From: Bacteroidota bacterium
GTDB lineage: Bacteria > Bacteroidota > Bacteroidia > Chitinophagales > Saprospiraceae
NCBI GenBank assembly: GCA_020160935.1
Contig: JAIUPL010000010.1
Location: forward strand, 124,001-188,000
DNA length: 64,000 nt
Direction of reading: 5' to 3'
Position numbers and translations under genes: made by a program. Below are positions 24,922 through 34,596 of the stretch, in pieces. The notes beneath the pieces were generated by a model, which had not been told where the DNA came from, ran no database searches, and worked only from the letters and a program-made list of their open reading frames with translations. How positions within the stretch are numbered: position 1 is the stretch's first letter; each line of letters starts with the position of its first letter.

Positions 24922-25443
24922 ATGCAGTTCAACCTGGCCAATTCCACAGAAATTCTCCAGCGCACTCCATCAGTTCTGCGCGCAATGCTTCAAGGCCTGT
25001 CTGATGAGTGGCTGTATGCCAATGAAGGCGAAGGCACCTGGAGCCCGTACGATATAGTGGGGCATCTGATCCACGGCGAAAAGACCGACTGGATTCCACG
25101 GATGGAAATTATTCTGTCTGACAAAGCCGATAAAACATTTGAACCTTTTGATCGTTTCGCTCAACTGACGGAGGAACGGAAGCCGCTCGATGCATTGCTC
25201 GATGAGTTCGATGTACTACGGGCAGAAAGTCTTCAGATATTGCAGTCCAGATCCATTTCAGATGACGACCTGATAAAAACAGGCATTCATCCGGCCTTTG
25301 GCGAAGTGCGCCTGTACCAGTTATTGTCGACCTGGGTAGCGCACGACCTGGGGCACATCGCACAAATTGCGCGGGTGATGGCCAAGCAATACAAGGAAGA
25401 TGCCGGCCCCTGGGTGGCATATCTCCGTATCTTGCAGTCCTGA
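24922..25443 (+). CDS. DinB family protein
   Basis: A 173-residue four-helix-bundle protein, start at ATG 24922. Metal-site His residues are in the expected places: GHLIHGEKTDW (~56) and WVAHDLGHIAQIARVM (~145). Members include mycothiol- or bacillithiol-dependent transferases and uncharacterised damage-inducible proteins; this one resembles the DUF1569/DinB group without assigned function. No signal peptide. The SulP gene follows in the same direction after 87 bases. Confidence 0.87.
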   Translation: MQFNLANSTEILQRTPSVLRAMLQGLSDEWLYANEGEGTWSPYDIVGHLIHGEKTDWIPRMEIILSDKADKTFEPFDRFAQLTEERKPLDALLDEFDVLRAESLQILQSRSISDDDLIKTGIHPAFGEVRLYQLLSTWVAHDLGHIAQIARVMAKQYKEDAGPWVAYLRILQS

Positions 25444-25530
25444 CCCCAGCAGACCCGCTTGCATATACATTGTCGAAAATCTTTTCAGATAACGGACGTT
25501 TATCTGAGTCAAAACTGTATTGCTTGCGTC

Positions 25531-27102
25531 ATGGAACCGGGTTCTTTATTAAACCGCCAAAAACTACATTATTACCGCCTTGTCTGGCTGAAACATGACC
25601 TGCCGGCGGGACTCACTGTTTTTCTGGTAGCCTTGCCTTTGTGCCTGGGTATTTCGCTGGCTTCGGGTGCGCCTTTGTACGCCGGAATATTGTCGGGTGT
25701 CATCGGAGGCGTGGTGGTATCGCTGGTAAGTGGTTCGCAATTGGGCGTATCGGGCCCGGCTGCTGGCCTCACCACGGTGGTTTCTGCCTCGATTATTGGC
25801 CTGGGCGATTACCGCATTTTTCTGCTGGCGGTTTTCGGGGCGGGCCTGTTTCAGGTGCTATTGGGACTGCTTCGCTTGGGTACGGTGGCTAACTTTTTCC
25901 CTTCTGCAGTCATCAAGGGCATGCTTTCCGCTATTGGTATCATCCTGATTTCCAAGCAAATACCCCTCGCGTTGGGATACGATCAGCCTGATTTTTGGAC
26001 AGACGGATTTTTGGGGGTTTTCAGCAACAGCCACATTTTTTCAAATGTCGATGCTTTTTATCAGCACTTTTCCAATTCTGTGCTGGTGATTACGCTGGTT
26101 TCGCTGGCTATACTGGGTTATTGGAGCGGTTTTTTTCGACGCCGCGCGCGCTGGCTGCCCTTGCCCCTGATCGTCGTGGGCGCGGGTGTTGCACTGTCGT
26201 TCATTCAACCGCTCATAAACCCTTCCTGGGCGCTCAAATCAACCCAAATTGTACATATTCCCGACAATATTTTCGGGGAAATTACCTGGCCCGATTTTTC
26301 CCGGGTCGGGTCCGACATGCGAATCTGGAAAGATGCCCTGACAATTGGCCTGCTGGCGAGTCTGGAAACCCTGCTTTGTGTGGAGGCGATAGACAAACTC
26401 GATCCCCTGAAAAGAAAAACGCCTGTAAACCGAGAACTCCTGGCACAAGGTGTTGGCAATATGTTGTGCGGGCTCATCGGCGCACTGCCCATGACGGCGG
26501 TGATTGTGCGGGGTGCTGCCAATGTAGATGCCGGCGGGCGCACGCGCTTGTCGTCATTTACACACGGGATATTTTTGCTGATTGCTGTGGCTGCGGTTCC
26601 TTTTGTGTTGAATATGATTCCATATGCTTCACTGGCTGCTATCCTGATAATGACGGGCTACAACCTCACCCGCCCGGCCTTGTTTCGCCAGATGTACCTG
26701 CTTGGCTGGAATCAGTTTTTGCCATTTCTGATTACGATTGTCGTGATTCTGGCCACCGACCTGCTCATGGGTGTGGCGATCGGTCTGACTTTGTCGATTT
26801 ATTTCATTGTTCGGAACAATTTTAAGGCAGAATACAAAATCGAACGGCACCACCATTCTGCTACGGAGTTTTTCTATATTAAACTCAACTCGATGGTTAC
26901 CTTTCTCAACAAGGTCAATCTTCAAAAAACGCTGTATCAGGTTCCGCCTTATTCCGTGCTCACTATCGATGGATCAGACAGCCGCTTTGTCGACTACGAC
27001 GTGCTGGAAATGATCAGCGAATTCGAAAAACAGGCACACGAACGCCATATCCAACTGGTGCTGAAAAATATTGAGCGGGTGAAGGTGACTTCGCTGCATT
27101 GA
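25531..27102 (+). CDS. SulP family anion transporter with C-terminal STAS-like domain
   Basis: A 523-residue membrane protein. Start chosen at ATG 25531 (MEPGSLLNRQKLHYYRLVWLKHDL), where the family N-terminus begins; the upstream frame is unlikely. It has the SulP hallmarks LPAGLTVFLVALPLCLGISLASGAP, VSGSQLGVSGPAAGL, SLETLLCVEAIDKLDP and NRELLAQGVGNMLCGLIGALPMT, spanning ~12-14 helices. Residues ~430-523 form a cytoplasmic STAS-like tail (YSVLTIDGSDSRFVDYDVLE). It probably moves bicarbonate, sulfate or a similar anion. No carbonic anhydrase gene is adjacent. Confidence 0.92.
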   Translation: MEPGSLLNRQKLHYYRLVWLKHDLPAGLTVFLVALPLCLGISLASGAPLYAGILSGVIGGVVVSLVSGSQLGVSGPAAGLTTVVSASIIGLGDYRIFLLAVFGAGLFQVLLGLLRLGTVANFFPSAVIKGMLSAIGIILISKQIPLALGYDQPDFWTDGFLGVFSNSHIFSNVDAFYQHFSNSVLVITLVSLAILGYWSGFFRRRARWLPLPLIVVGAGVALSFIQPLINPSWALKSTQIVHIPDNIFGEITWPDFSRVGSDMRIWKDALTIGLLASLETLLCVEAIDKLDPLKRKTPVNRELLAQGVGNMLCGLIGALPMTAVIVRGAANVDAGGRTRLSSFTHGIFLLIAVAAVPFVLNMIPYASLAAILIMTGYNLTRPALFRQMYLLGWNQFLPFLITIVVILATDLLMGVAIGLTLSIYFIVRNNFKAEYKIERHHHSATEFFYIKLNSMVTFLNKVNLQKTLYQVPPYSVLTIDGSDSRFVDYDVLEMISEFEKQAHERHIQLVLKNIERVKVTSLH

Positions 27103-27111
27103 GTGGAGCGG

Positions 27112-27168
27112 GTGTTTTGGTGTTTTTGTGTTTTAGTGTTTTTGTGTTTTAGTGTTTTTGTGTTTTGG
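27112..27168. repeat. T-rich tandem repeat after the SulP gene (TGTTTTTGTGTTTTAG units)
   Basis: About three 16-base units directly follow the SulP stop. The same kind of text forms the arms of the palindrome at 53.2 kb (GTGTTTTCGTGTTTT), but here only one arm exists, so it cannot form a large hairpin. Confidence 0.75.
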
Positions 27169-27209
27169 AGGAATGAAGTATTATTGTAGGGACAAAACCA
27201 ACCCTTGCC

Positions 27210-27620
27210 ATGATACGCCAATTGTCCTCCCTTGCCCCGTTCTCTACGGACTGGGCTGTGTTGATTCTTCGAATCGTTTTTTGCGGCCTGCTCTTGTACA
27301 ACCACGCTTTTGTCAAATTTGCCCTGTTTCGCGACAGCCCCGACAGTTTTCCCGACCCGGTGGGTCTGGGCGCCACCGCAAGTTTTTACCTGGTGATGTT
27401 TGCGGAAATGTTGTGTGGCGCTTTGTGCCTGATTGGCTTGTTTACCCGTTTTGCCCTGATCCCGCTGCTCATCACCATGCTGGTAGCCTTGTTGCGCATC
27501 CATTGGGAAAATGAAATTACCGACAAGGAATTGCCGCTGCTTTACCTGGCTGTGTATGCCGCCATCTTTTTGATGGGGCCGGGCCGATATTCGCTGGATC
27601 ATCGGCTGAAGCGGGGGTAG
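27210..27620 (+). CDS. DoxX family membrane protein
   Basis: A 136-residue protein with four hydrophobic segments. It opens with the DoxX-type WAVLILRIVFCGLLLYNHAFVK, then SFYLVMFAEMLCGALCLIGL and a final LPLLYLAVYAAIFLMGPGRYSLD helix and tail. Function in this family ranges from quinone-linked redox roles to unknown. Its stop codon (TAG) directly abuts the first copy of the TTATTGG palindromic element. Confidence 0.9.
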   Translation: MIRQLSSLAPFSTDWAVLILRIVFCGLLLYNHAFVKFALFRDSPDSFPDPVGLGATASFYLVMFAEMLCGALCLIGLFTRFALIPLLITMLVALLRIHWENEITDKELPLLYLAVYAAIFLMGPGRYSLDHRLKRG

Positions 27621-27825
27621 TTATTAAGTTATTGGTTATTAAGTTATTGGTTATTAAGTTATTAGTTATTGGTTATTAAGTTATTAGGAGTTGGTTAGGG
27701 TTAAATTTTACATAAACTTGGCCACTCAAATAGTAAAGCCATGTATAAATGAAAACTAACCCTAACCAACTCCTAATAACTTAATAACCAATAACTAATA
27801 ACTTAATAACCAATAACTTAATAAC
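27619..27825. repeat. TTATTGG/TTATTAAG palindromic element, copy 1
   Basis: Tandem arms of TTATTAAG and TTATTGG units flank a core and are inverse complements of each other over ~66 bases; the left arm has one extra unit. The core (about 27703-27757) contains GGCCACTCAAATAGTAAAGCC. The element fills the whole gap between the convergent DoxX gene and the TPR-like gene. Confidence 0.92.
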
Positions 27826-27834
27826 GAAATAGCC

Positions 27835-29394
27835 CTACCTTTTTCCCCCCTCCGCCAGCCCGCTTTCCCTTTGCCGAATGACCTCCTGAATCGGGATGCC
27901 AGCGATTTTGCTTTCCAGCCAGGCAATGATGTCGAGATACATGAAGGAGCGGCTCTCGAAAGGGCTTTCCTGCAGTTTTTCCAGTTTTTCTTTCAGGATC
28001 ACGAATGCCGAGCGCAGGCGCGCCGGGCTGTTGAGTTGGAAGGCCTTGCGCAGGAAACGGAATATTTCCTCTTCCACCACGCTCAGGGTTTCCATTTGAG
28101 CCATGAAACGGTACACCGATTTGATGAGGTGTTCGAGGATGTCAAAATTGCCCAGTTCGTAATGTGCAATCAAGTGCAGGAGCCGGGCATAGCATTGCAA
28201 GTCGCTCCGCAGGTTGACTTTCCAGTGGATAATCCGGTTGAGGTATTCGATGGCTTTTTCTGCGTCGCTGGCGCCGAAATACAGGCTCGCAATTTTATAA
28301 TACAGCACGAGTGTGCGGTGGTGGTCGATCAGCAGGCTAAACTGCGTAAGTTTTTCCTCGATACCGGGTACCAGGTGCAGGCCTTCGGAAAAAGTGCCTT
28401 TCAAAAAATGACCGTTGATACGCGCAATAGCCAGATATACAAAGGTTTGTACACGCGTGTTGTCGTTGGCGTTGGATTCGTCGGTATTGGAAAATGCTTC
28501 AAAAAGCGCGAGCGTTTCATCGTACTTCCGGTGGTTGCGCAGCATAAAATGGGCCAACAAAAGATTGTGCAGCCCTTTGACATAAAACAGCGTTTCCACG
28601 CGGCACATATGCGGCTCATCACTGAACAGGTCGACCCATTTCTGTGCATACCGGTAATACATGCGGAAATCCTGCAAAATGAGCGCATGCCAGCAATAGG
28701 CCTGATACAGATAAAGACGGCCGAAAAAACCCTTCGTAAGGTGCGCATCGGGCGGCAGGCGAGAAGCAAAAAACTCGCGGATGGTGACAGCATCCTTGGC
28801 ATTGCGTGCATGGCCCACGTTGATGTACCAACTGTACAGTTGCAAAGACAGGTTGGACAAATTGCCCACCAGCGAGAGGCGTTCGTTCAGCGCATTGACT
28901 TCTACGGACAGGATTTCTGCGCGGTTCTGGATACTGCGGGTGATGTGCAGTTGCTCGATTTTCTTTTCAAATACCAGTGCCTGGTGCCAGAAAGTGGTTT
29001 GATGGTAGGTTTTGGCGCTGTCCTTGATACGTTGCAGCATCTTCAGGCTTTGCTGAAAAAGGCCCTTGTTGTACAAAATGCGGGCGTACTCCATCTGCTC
29101 GTGCAACTGAATTTCGATGTTGTTTTCGTCGCGCAGGGTACGCAAACTGGCCAGGATCTGGCGATAAAGACTGGCTTTCAGGTTGGGGATCTGTATTTTT
29201 TTCAGCGATTTCACCTTGCGCAGCAGCGCTTCCTCGTCGTACTCTTCCATTTTGTCGATGGCGTCGAACAGGGTAGTGGTTTTCAGGTCGACCGTAGCCT
29301 GGTTGCGCTTTACAAACAATTTGAAATTGCGCTTCTCCGCTTTTCCGAGCGACTTGATCAACTGAAACAATTCATCCGACGAGCGTTTGGCCAT
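27835..29394 (-). CDS. Large helical TPR-like protein (member 2)
   Basis: A 519-residue protein, start MAKRSSDELFQLIKSLGKAE. No named domain; predicted all-helical with TPR-like pairs (FQQSLKMLQRIKDSAKTY; DAEKAIEYLNRIIHWKVNL). The N-terminal KRNFKLFVKRN block recalls the FGKFLESPYF block of the members at 22.7 and 48.2 kb, suggesting distant kinship. It is the kind of protein common in Bacteroidota and probably a protein-interaction scaffold in the cytoplasm. Convergent with the DoxX gene; divergent from the glutathione peroxidase gene with a 123-base gap. Confidence 0.8.
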   Translation of the reverse strand: MAKRSSDELFQLIKSLGKAEKRNFKLFVKRNQATVDLKTTTLFDAIDKMEEYDEEALLRKVKSLKKIQIPNLKASLYRQILASLRTLRDENNIEIQLHEQMEYARILYNKGLFQQSLKMLQRIKDSAKTYHQTTFWHQALVFEKKIEQLHITRSIQNRAEILSVEVNALNERLSLVGNLSNLSLQLYSWYINVGHARNAKDAVTIREFFASRLPPDAHLTKGFFGRLYLYQAYCWHALILQDFRMYYRYAQKWVDLFSDEPHMCRVETLFYVKGLHNLLLAHFMLRNHRKYDETLALFEAFSNTDESNANDNTRVQTFVYLAIARINGHFLKGTFSEGLHLVPGIEEKLTQFSLLIDHHRTLVLYYKIASLYFGASDAEKAIEYLNRIIHWKVNLRSDLQCYARLLHLIAHYELGNFDILEHLIKSVYRFMAQMETLSVVEEEIFRFLRKAFQLNSPARLRSAFVILKEKLEKLQESPFESRSFMYLDIIAWLESKIAGIPIQEVIRQRESGLAEGGKR

Positions 29395-29517
29395 CGTGCT
29401 TTTTTTTGCAGCAAATCTCTAAAAAAGTACAGGGTGACCGAACATTGTGCCGAAAAAAACAACGCGGCCTTCAACATATTTCACAAATGCCGGTTATGGA
29501 GAAAACGACTCACACGT

Positions 29518-30129
29518 ATGAAAAAGAAATTTCTTCGCTTCCCCGGCATGCTTTCCTTTGTGATGGCCATTGTTCTCATGGCTTCTGCTTCCTGCGCCGG
29601 AAAAACACTTTCACGCCCATCCAATCAAAGTACTATGACGAGCGATTCCACCCGTACTTCCGTTTTCCAGTTTACTGTCAACAGCCTCGATGGCAAACCT
29701 GTTTCGCTGGAGCAGTACCGCGGCAAGTTTATTGTAGTGCTCAATGTGGCTTCCGAATGCGGCTACACACCTCAATACGCCGACTGGGAAAAATTTTATG
29801 AAGCCAACAAAGACCACGTCGTGGTCCTGGGCTTCCCCTGCAACGATTTTGGCGGTCAGGAGCCCGGATCGGCTACCGAAATCAGCAGTTTTTGCCAGAA
29901 AAACTACGGCGTTACCTTCCCCATGTTCGAAAAAGTGGCTGTTAAAGGTGCTTCGAAAGCGCCCTTGTACCAATGGCTGACCGATCCGGCCCAAAATGGC
30001 TGGAATACGCAGGAACCAACCTGGAATTTCTGCAAATACCTTATCAATGAAAAAGGCGAACTCGTCAATTTCTTCCCCTCGAAGGTAAAGCCGGATAATG
30101 TGGAGTTTTTGAAGGCTCTGGGAATGTAG
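29518..30129 (+). CDS. Exported glutathione peroxidase family protein
   Basis: A 203-residue protein, ATG 29518; the very long upstream frame is an antisense shadow of the TPR-like gene. The N-terminus is a signal peptide, possibly a lipoprotein (MASASC, Cys26). The peroxidatic Cys is in NVASECGYTPQY (Cys81), followed by GFPCNDFGGQEPG and WNFCKYLINEKGE with the conserved Trp. The catalytic Gln of NQFG is replaced by Asp (NDFG), a variant that is, to my knowledge, common in Bacteroidota. It should reduce peroxides in the periplasm using a thioredoxin-like donor. A TTATTGG palindrome follows. Confidence 0.92.
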   Translation: MKKKFLRFPGMLSFVMAIVLMASASCAGKTLSRPSNQSTMTSDSTRTSVFQFTVNSLDGKPVSLEQYRGKFIVVLNVASECGYTPQYADWEKFYEANKDHVVVLGFPCNDFGGQEPGSATEISSFCQKNYGVTFPMFEKVAVKGASKAPLYQWLTDPAQNGWNTQEPTWNFCKYLINEKGELVNFFPSKVKPDNVEFLKALGM

Positions 30130-30140
30130 GTTCGTTACTT

Positions 30141-30310
30141 AGTTATTAAGTTATTGGTTATTAAGTTATTAGGGGTGGGTAAGGGTTTGTTTGCATAAAG
30201 TCCTGGTTACACGACCAGTGAAGCCCAGAATTTGTGCAAACAAACCCTTACCCACCCCTAATAACTTAATAACCAATAACCAATAACCAATAACCAATAA
30301 CCAATAACTA
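30141..30310. repeat. TTATTGG palindromic element, copy 2
   Basis: Left arm ends GGGGTGGGTAAGGGTTTG, right arm mirrors it as CAAACCCTTACCCACCCC and continues into five AATAACC units. The core holds CACGACCAGTGAAGCCC. The right arm contains the DUF4407 stop codon. It separates convergent glutathione peroxidase and DUF4407 genes. Confidence 0.92.
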
Positions 30311-31390
30311 AAAACTAACCGCCACCCCCTTCTCCCGATCGATCGCGGCCTTTTCCATTTCAATTTGCGCTTCGGCGCGATAGGTGCCCACTTCCGTATC
30401 GATTTTCACCTTGTTTTGTACGCTGTTGCGCAGCAGCGAAGTTTTTTCGAGGTGTGCCATTTCATACACGTGTTCTTCCTGGTGCAGCACGTAGTCGTAG
30501 GGGCTGCGTGAAGAGATCAGTTTTACCAGAATAGGCGCCGTTTCTACCGCAATAAATAGCAAGGTGATAAACAGACTGGCATAAAAAATGGCCAGGCTAG
30601 TGTTGCTGAGTCTCGACAGCGCTTCTATGCGAGCGGCCAGGCCATCGTAGCGGCCGCGGTCGAGCGAAGAAATATCGCCCTGACTGGTGCTTTCCAGTTG
30701 TTGAATAGCCTGTTCTTTTTGTAAAATGGCCGGCCGATGCAGGGCAATGAGGGCGTCCAGTTCGGTTTGGGCATGGTCGGCTGCGGCTTTTTTGGTATGG
30801 TAAATCGGGCCGAGGTTCTTGTGGCGCGAACCGCCGGTACCGTCAGCCTCCTGAATGGCTGCAAGGGCGAGCGAATCACGTGCGGCTGTTTTCTGGGCAA
30901 TATCTGCCTTCAGCACATCTATCTGGCTGCGCAAATCGGCGATTTGTCCCGTGTATCTTTCCTTTACCTTGTCTTCCTGTTTTTTGAACACCTCCTGTTC
31001 CATCTGCACCAGTTCGGCGCGTATCTCCTTGTCGAATATCTTCAGTTCCAGCGGCTTGGAAATAACCACGGCCAGCAGCACAGCCATCACCATCCGCGGA
31101 AAGGCTACTAAAGCGTCGCGCCACCATTTGCCCCTGCTTTTCATACTCATCACGATGTATCGGTCGAGGTTGAAAATCATGAGGCCCCACACGAGCCCGA
31201 AGGCTACGGCCATTAAATAGGAGTCAAAAACGGTGTACAGCGCATAGCCGGACGAAAAGAATGCCAGCACCCCGGTAAAAAAAACGGTTGCGCCAATGCC
31301 CATGTATTTGTTGCGGTCGGTCGGGCATTTTTCCAGAATAGAGGCATCTGCCCCTGCGCAAAAGAGGAAAAAATCTGCAGTTGATTTCAT
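30308..31390 (-). CDS. DUF4407 family membrane protein
   Basis: A 360-residue protein, start at ATG 31390 (MKSTADFFLFCAGADASILEKC), the usual family N-terminus. Three N-terminal hydrophobic segments (YMGIGATVFFTGVLAFFSSG; MAVAFGLVWGLMIFNLDRY; LVAFPRMVMAVLLAVVIS) precede a long coiled coil (~125-240) and a last helix (FYASLFITLLFIAVETAPIL). The block FNLDRYIVMS is diagnostic. Function unknown. Its last three residues and stop (VSF) come from the arm of the palindromic element. It is divergent from leuA. Confidence 0.9.
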   Translation of the reverse strand: MKSTADFFLFCAGADASILEKCPTDRNKYMGIGATVFFTGVLAFFSSGYALYTVFDSYLMAVAFGLVWGLMIFNLDRYIVMSMKSRGKWWRDALVAFPRMVMAVLLAVVISKPLELKIFDKEIRAELVQMEQEVFKKQEDKVKERYTGQIADLRSQIDVLKADIAQKTAARDSLALAAIQEADGTGGSRHKNLGPIYHTKKAAADHAQTELDALIALHRPAILQKEQAIQQLESTSQGDISSLDRGRYDGLAARIEALSRLSNTSLAIFYASLFITLLFIAVETAPILVKLISSRSPYDYVLHQEEHVYEMAHLEKTSLLRNSVQNKVKIDTEVGTYRAEAQIEMEKAAIDREKGVAVSF

Positions 31391-31819
31391 AGTTCGAAGA
31401 AAACGGTACCGTTGTGCGACCTGCATCATTGGTACAGCCTGCCAAAGCAACTTGCTAACGATCAATTGCGGGAAAAATTTCGATAAACATGGTACTTGGT
31501 TAGACCGAATACCTGCTTTAACAAAAAACACTCGCCCAACGCACTGTCGAATCAATACAAAGGGGCACCGGAGCGGCGCCGGAAGGCAGAAATTTCAAGC
31601 CGGAAATATCACAAAATATGTTGGTCGGCCCGTTTTGGCGAGTGTAGAAATGAGGTGGTGTATGTGCTTGAAAATCAATTATTTGGACTGGGAAATTGTT
31701 TTATTGAAAAACGTATAAACGCCCACACTTTATCAAAAAAGTACGCAGTTGAAGATGCTACATTTACAGTCCGTACAAACACAAATGTTTTCATCTATCC
31801 AATTGGGCCAATAAAAATT
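31391..31819. other. Divergent intergenic region before leuA (429 bases)
   Basis: No convincing gene. TACATTTA at 31759-31766 matches the Bacteroidota -7 consensus in all but the last base and could start the leu-ilv transcript. I see no leader peptide with a run of Leu, Ile or Val codons and no T-box-like sequence. Confidence 0.5.
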
Positions 31820-32983
31820 ATGTCAAACAACAAAATACACATATTTGATACCACGCTAAGGGATGGCGAGCAAGTGCCTGGCTGCAAACTGAATACCAGT
31901 GAAAAAGTAGCCATTGCCTTGCAACTGGAAGCCCTGGGTGTGGACATCATCGAAGCGGGTTTTCCCATCTCTTCTCCCGGCGATTTCCAAAGTGTTCAGG
32001 AAATCTCACTGGCTGTAAAAGAGGTGTCGGTATGTGGACTGAGCCGCGCCGTTCAGAAAGACATCGAAACGGCAGCGGAAGCGCTGAAACATGCGCGCCG
32101 TCCGCGGATTCACACAGGCATCGGCACCTCCGATTACCACATCAAGGCTAAATTCAACTCTACAAGGGAAGACATCCTGCAACGCGCCATTCAATGCGTG
32201 AAGTGGGCGCGCAATTTCACCGACGAAGTGGAATTCTATGCCGAAGATGCCGGCCGTACCGACAACGAATACCTGGCACAGGTCATCGAGGCGGTGATCG
32301 CTGCCGGCGCGACGGTCGTCAACATTCCCGACACAACAGGATACTGCCTGCCGTATCAGTATGGCGAAAAAATCGCATTCCTTGTCAACAACGTGCCCAA
32401 TATCGACAAGGCTATCATTTCCTGCCATTGCCACAACGACCTGGGGCTGGCCACTGCCAATTCCATAGCAGGTGTCATCGCCGGCGCGCGCCAGATCGAG
32501 TGTACCATCAACGGCCTCGGCGAACGTGCCGGCAATACTTCCCTGGAAGAAGTAGTAATGATCATTCGGCAGCACGGACACCTCGGTTTTCACACCGATG
32601 TGAAAGCGCCCATGCTCAATCCGATCAGCCGCCTGGTGTCGGACACCATGCGGATGCCCGTGCAACCCAACAAGGCCATTGTCGGCAGCAATGCGTTTTC
32701 GCACTCCTCGGGCATCCACCAGGACGGATTCCTGAAAGACGCACAGACCTATGAAATCATCGCGCCGGAAGAAGTTGGCGCCGATACCTCTAAAATCATC
32801 CTGACCGCCCGCAGCGGTCGCTCGGCGCTGGCTTATCGTTTCCGCAAACTCGGCTACGATTTCAACCGCGACGAAGTGGACAAACTATACGAACAATTCC
32901 TGCAGGTAGCCGACGAGAAAAAGGAAGTGCAGGACGAAGACCTGAAGGCTATGGCGGTGGCTATGGCGGGCGTGGAAATGTGA
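31820..32983 (+). CDS. leuA: 2-isopropylmalate synthase (short form)
   Basis: A 387-residue enzyme joining acetyl-CoA and 2-ketoisovalerate, the first leucine-specific step. I start at ATG 31820 ([20 protein letters not shown]); the longer frame upstream has no family match. The catalytic barrel is complete: [30 protein letters not shown], the HCHNDLG metal motif and [14 protein letters not shown]. The C-terminal LeuA regulatory dimer domain of the ~520-residue form is missing, so classical leucine feedback through that domain is not expected. It opens the ten-gene branched-chain run; a TTATTGG palindrome separates it from leuC. Confidence 0.95.
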   Translation: MSNNKIHIFDTTLRDGEQVPGCKLNTSEKVAIALQLEALGVDIIEAGFPISSPGDFQSVQEISLAVKEVSVCGLSRAVQKDIETAAEALKHARRPRIHTGIGTSDYHIKAKFNSTREDILQRAIQCVKWARNFTDEVEFYAEDAGRTDNEYLAQVIEAVIAAGATVVNIPDTTGYCLPYQYGEKIAFLVNNVPNIDKAIISCHCHNDLGLATANSIAGVIAGARQIECTINGLGERAGNTSLEEVVMIIRQHGHLGFHTDVKAPMLNPISRLVSDTMRMPVQPNKAIVGSNAFSHSSGIHQDGFLKDAQTYEIIAPEEVGADTSKIILTARSGRSALAYRFRKLGYDFNRDEVDKLYEQFLQVADEKKEVQDEDLKAMAVAMAGVEM

Positions 32984-32988
32984 ACGTA

Positions 32989-33133
32989 GTTATTAAGTTA
33001 TTGGTTATTAAGTTATTAGGGGTGGTAAGGGTTAGTTTTCATGTATACATGGCTTTACTGTTTGAGTGGCCAAGTTTATGTCAAATTTAACCCTTACCAA
33101 CTCCTAATAACTTAATAACCAATAACCAATAAC
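32989..33133. repeat. TTATTGG palindromic element, copy 3 (leuA-leuC junction)
   Basis: Arms of TTATTAAG/TTATTGG and GGGGTGGTAAGGGTT mirrored on the right. The core (about 33034-33090) is the reverse complement of the core of copy 1 almost base for base, so the core is inverted relative to it. Confidence 0.92.
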
Positions 33134-33146
33134 AAAAAAAAGCAAC

Positions 33147-34547
33147 ATGACTCTATTCGATAAAATATGGAACCGACATGTCGTCAAACAAATAGAAGGC
33201 GGGCCCTCCGTTTTCTATATTGACCGGCATTTTATTCATGAAGTAACCAGTCCACAGGCTTTTGACGGCCTGCGCAAACGCGGTATTGGACTGGCACGGC
33301 CGGCACAAACCATTGCCACGGCCGACCACAACGTGCCTACCTGGGATCAGCACCTGCCGATCAAGGAAGCGCTGTCGCGCATGCAGGTGGAAAAACTCAC
33401 CGAAAACTGCAAGGAATTCGGTGTAGAACTCTACGGACTCGGGCACTCTTACCAGGGCATTGTACACGTCATCGGGCCCGAACTGGGCATCACCCAGCCC
33501 GGCATGACCATTGTATGTGGCGATAGCCATACCAGTACGCACGGCGCCTTCGGTGCTATTGCATTTGGTATCGGCACCAGCGAGGTGGAAATGGTGTTCG
33601 CCACCCAATGCCTCATGCAGAACAAGCCGAAACAGATGCGCATCAACATCGAAGGTACGCTGCAGGAAGGGGTGACTTCCAAAGACATCATTCTGTACAT
33701 CATCGCACAGATTTCGGCAGGCGGCGCGACCGGCTATTTCGTGGAGTACGCTGGATCGGCCATTCGCAGCCTGTCGATGGAAGCGCGCATGACCATTTGT
33801 AATATGAGTATTGAAATGGGTGCGCGGGGCGGTTTGATCGCTCCGGATGACACGACTTTCGAGTACATGAAAGGCCGAAAATTTGCCCCTCAAGGCGCAG
33901 ATTGGGATCAAAAAGTGGCCGAATGGCGGCAATTACATTCAGAAGCCGATGCCGTTTTCGACCATGAAATTCATATCCGCGCGGAAGACATTCAGCCGAT
34001 GGTGACCTATGGCACCAATCCAGGCATGGGCATTCCTGTTACAGGCTCTATTCCCGAAGAAACGGTGCTGGAAGAAAAGGAACGCCCTTCTTTCCGCAAG
34101 GCGCTCGATTACATGGGCTTGCAGGCAGGAAAAGCCATCAAAGGCCAGAAAATCGACTATGTTTTTATTGGCAGTTGCACCAATTCACGGATCGAAGACC
34201 TGCGTCAGGTGGCGCAGTTTGTAAAAGGCCGCCAGAAAGCCGATGGGGTGGAAGTGTGGATCGTTCCCGGCAGCAAACAGGTGGAAGCACAGGCACGTGA
34301 AGAAGGCCTGCACCACATCTTTGAGGCCGCCGGATTCCAACTCCGCCAACCTGGCTGCTCGGCCTGTCTCGGTATGAACGAAGACAAAATTCCGGCCGGC
34401 AAATACTGCATTTCTACTTCCAACCGAAATTTCGAAGGACGACAGGGGCAAGGCGCACGCACCTTGCTCGCCAGTCCGCTCACCGCCGCTGCCGCCGCTA
34501 TTACCGGGGTGGTGACCGATGTGCGCGACATGCTGACGGCTAACTGA
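33147..34547 (+). CDS. leuC: 3-isopropylmalate dehydratase, large subunit
   Basis: A 466-residue aconitase-family subunit. Substrate and cluster motifs are present: [27 protein letters not shown] and [11 protein letters not shown], giving the three Cys ligands of the [4Fe-4S] cluster. With LeuD it isomerises 2- to 3-isopropylmalate in the cytoplasm. Length is normal for the bacterial form. leuD follows after 49 bases. Confidence 0.97.
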   Translation: MTLFDKIWNRHVVKQIEGGPSVFYIDRHFIHEVTSPQAFDGLRKRGIGLARPAQTIATADHNVPTWDQHLPIKEALSRMQVEKLTENCKEFGVELYGLGHSYQGIVHVIGPELGITQPGMTIVCGDSHTSTHGAFGAIAFGIGTSEVEMVFATQCLMQNKPKQMRINIEGTLQEGVTSKDIILYIIAQISAGGATGYFVEYAGSAIRSLSMEARMTICNMSIEMGARGGLIAPDDTTFEYMKGRKFAPQGADWDQKVAEWRQLHSEADAVFDHEIHIRAEDIQPMVTYGTNPGMGIPVTGSIPEETVLEEKERPSFRKALDYMGLQAGKAIKGQKIDYVFIGSCTNSRIEDLRQVAQFVKGRQKADGVEVWIVPGSKQVEAQAREEGLHHIFEAAGFQLRQPGCSACLGMNEDKIPAGKYCISTSNRNFEGRQGQGARTLLASPLTAAAAAITGVVTDVRDMLTAN

Positions 34548-34596
34548 TCCGAACAAACCACCACTACCAGATCACTTCTTTAACGACCTGATTATC

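Noticed and set aside
27871-29517. Long in-frame extension in front of the glutathione peroxidase
   Set aside because: It runs antisense to the TPR-like gene and lacks family features; the signal peptide at 29518 marks the true start.
31391-31819. Leader-peptide attenuator or T-box before leuA
   Set aside because: No short frame rich in Leu/Ile/Val codons and no recognisable specifier structure.
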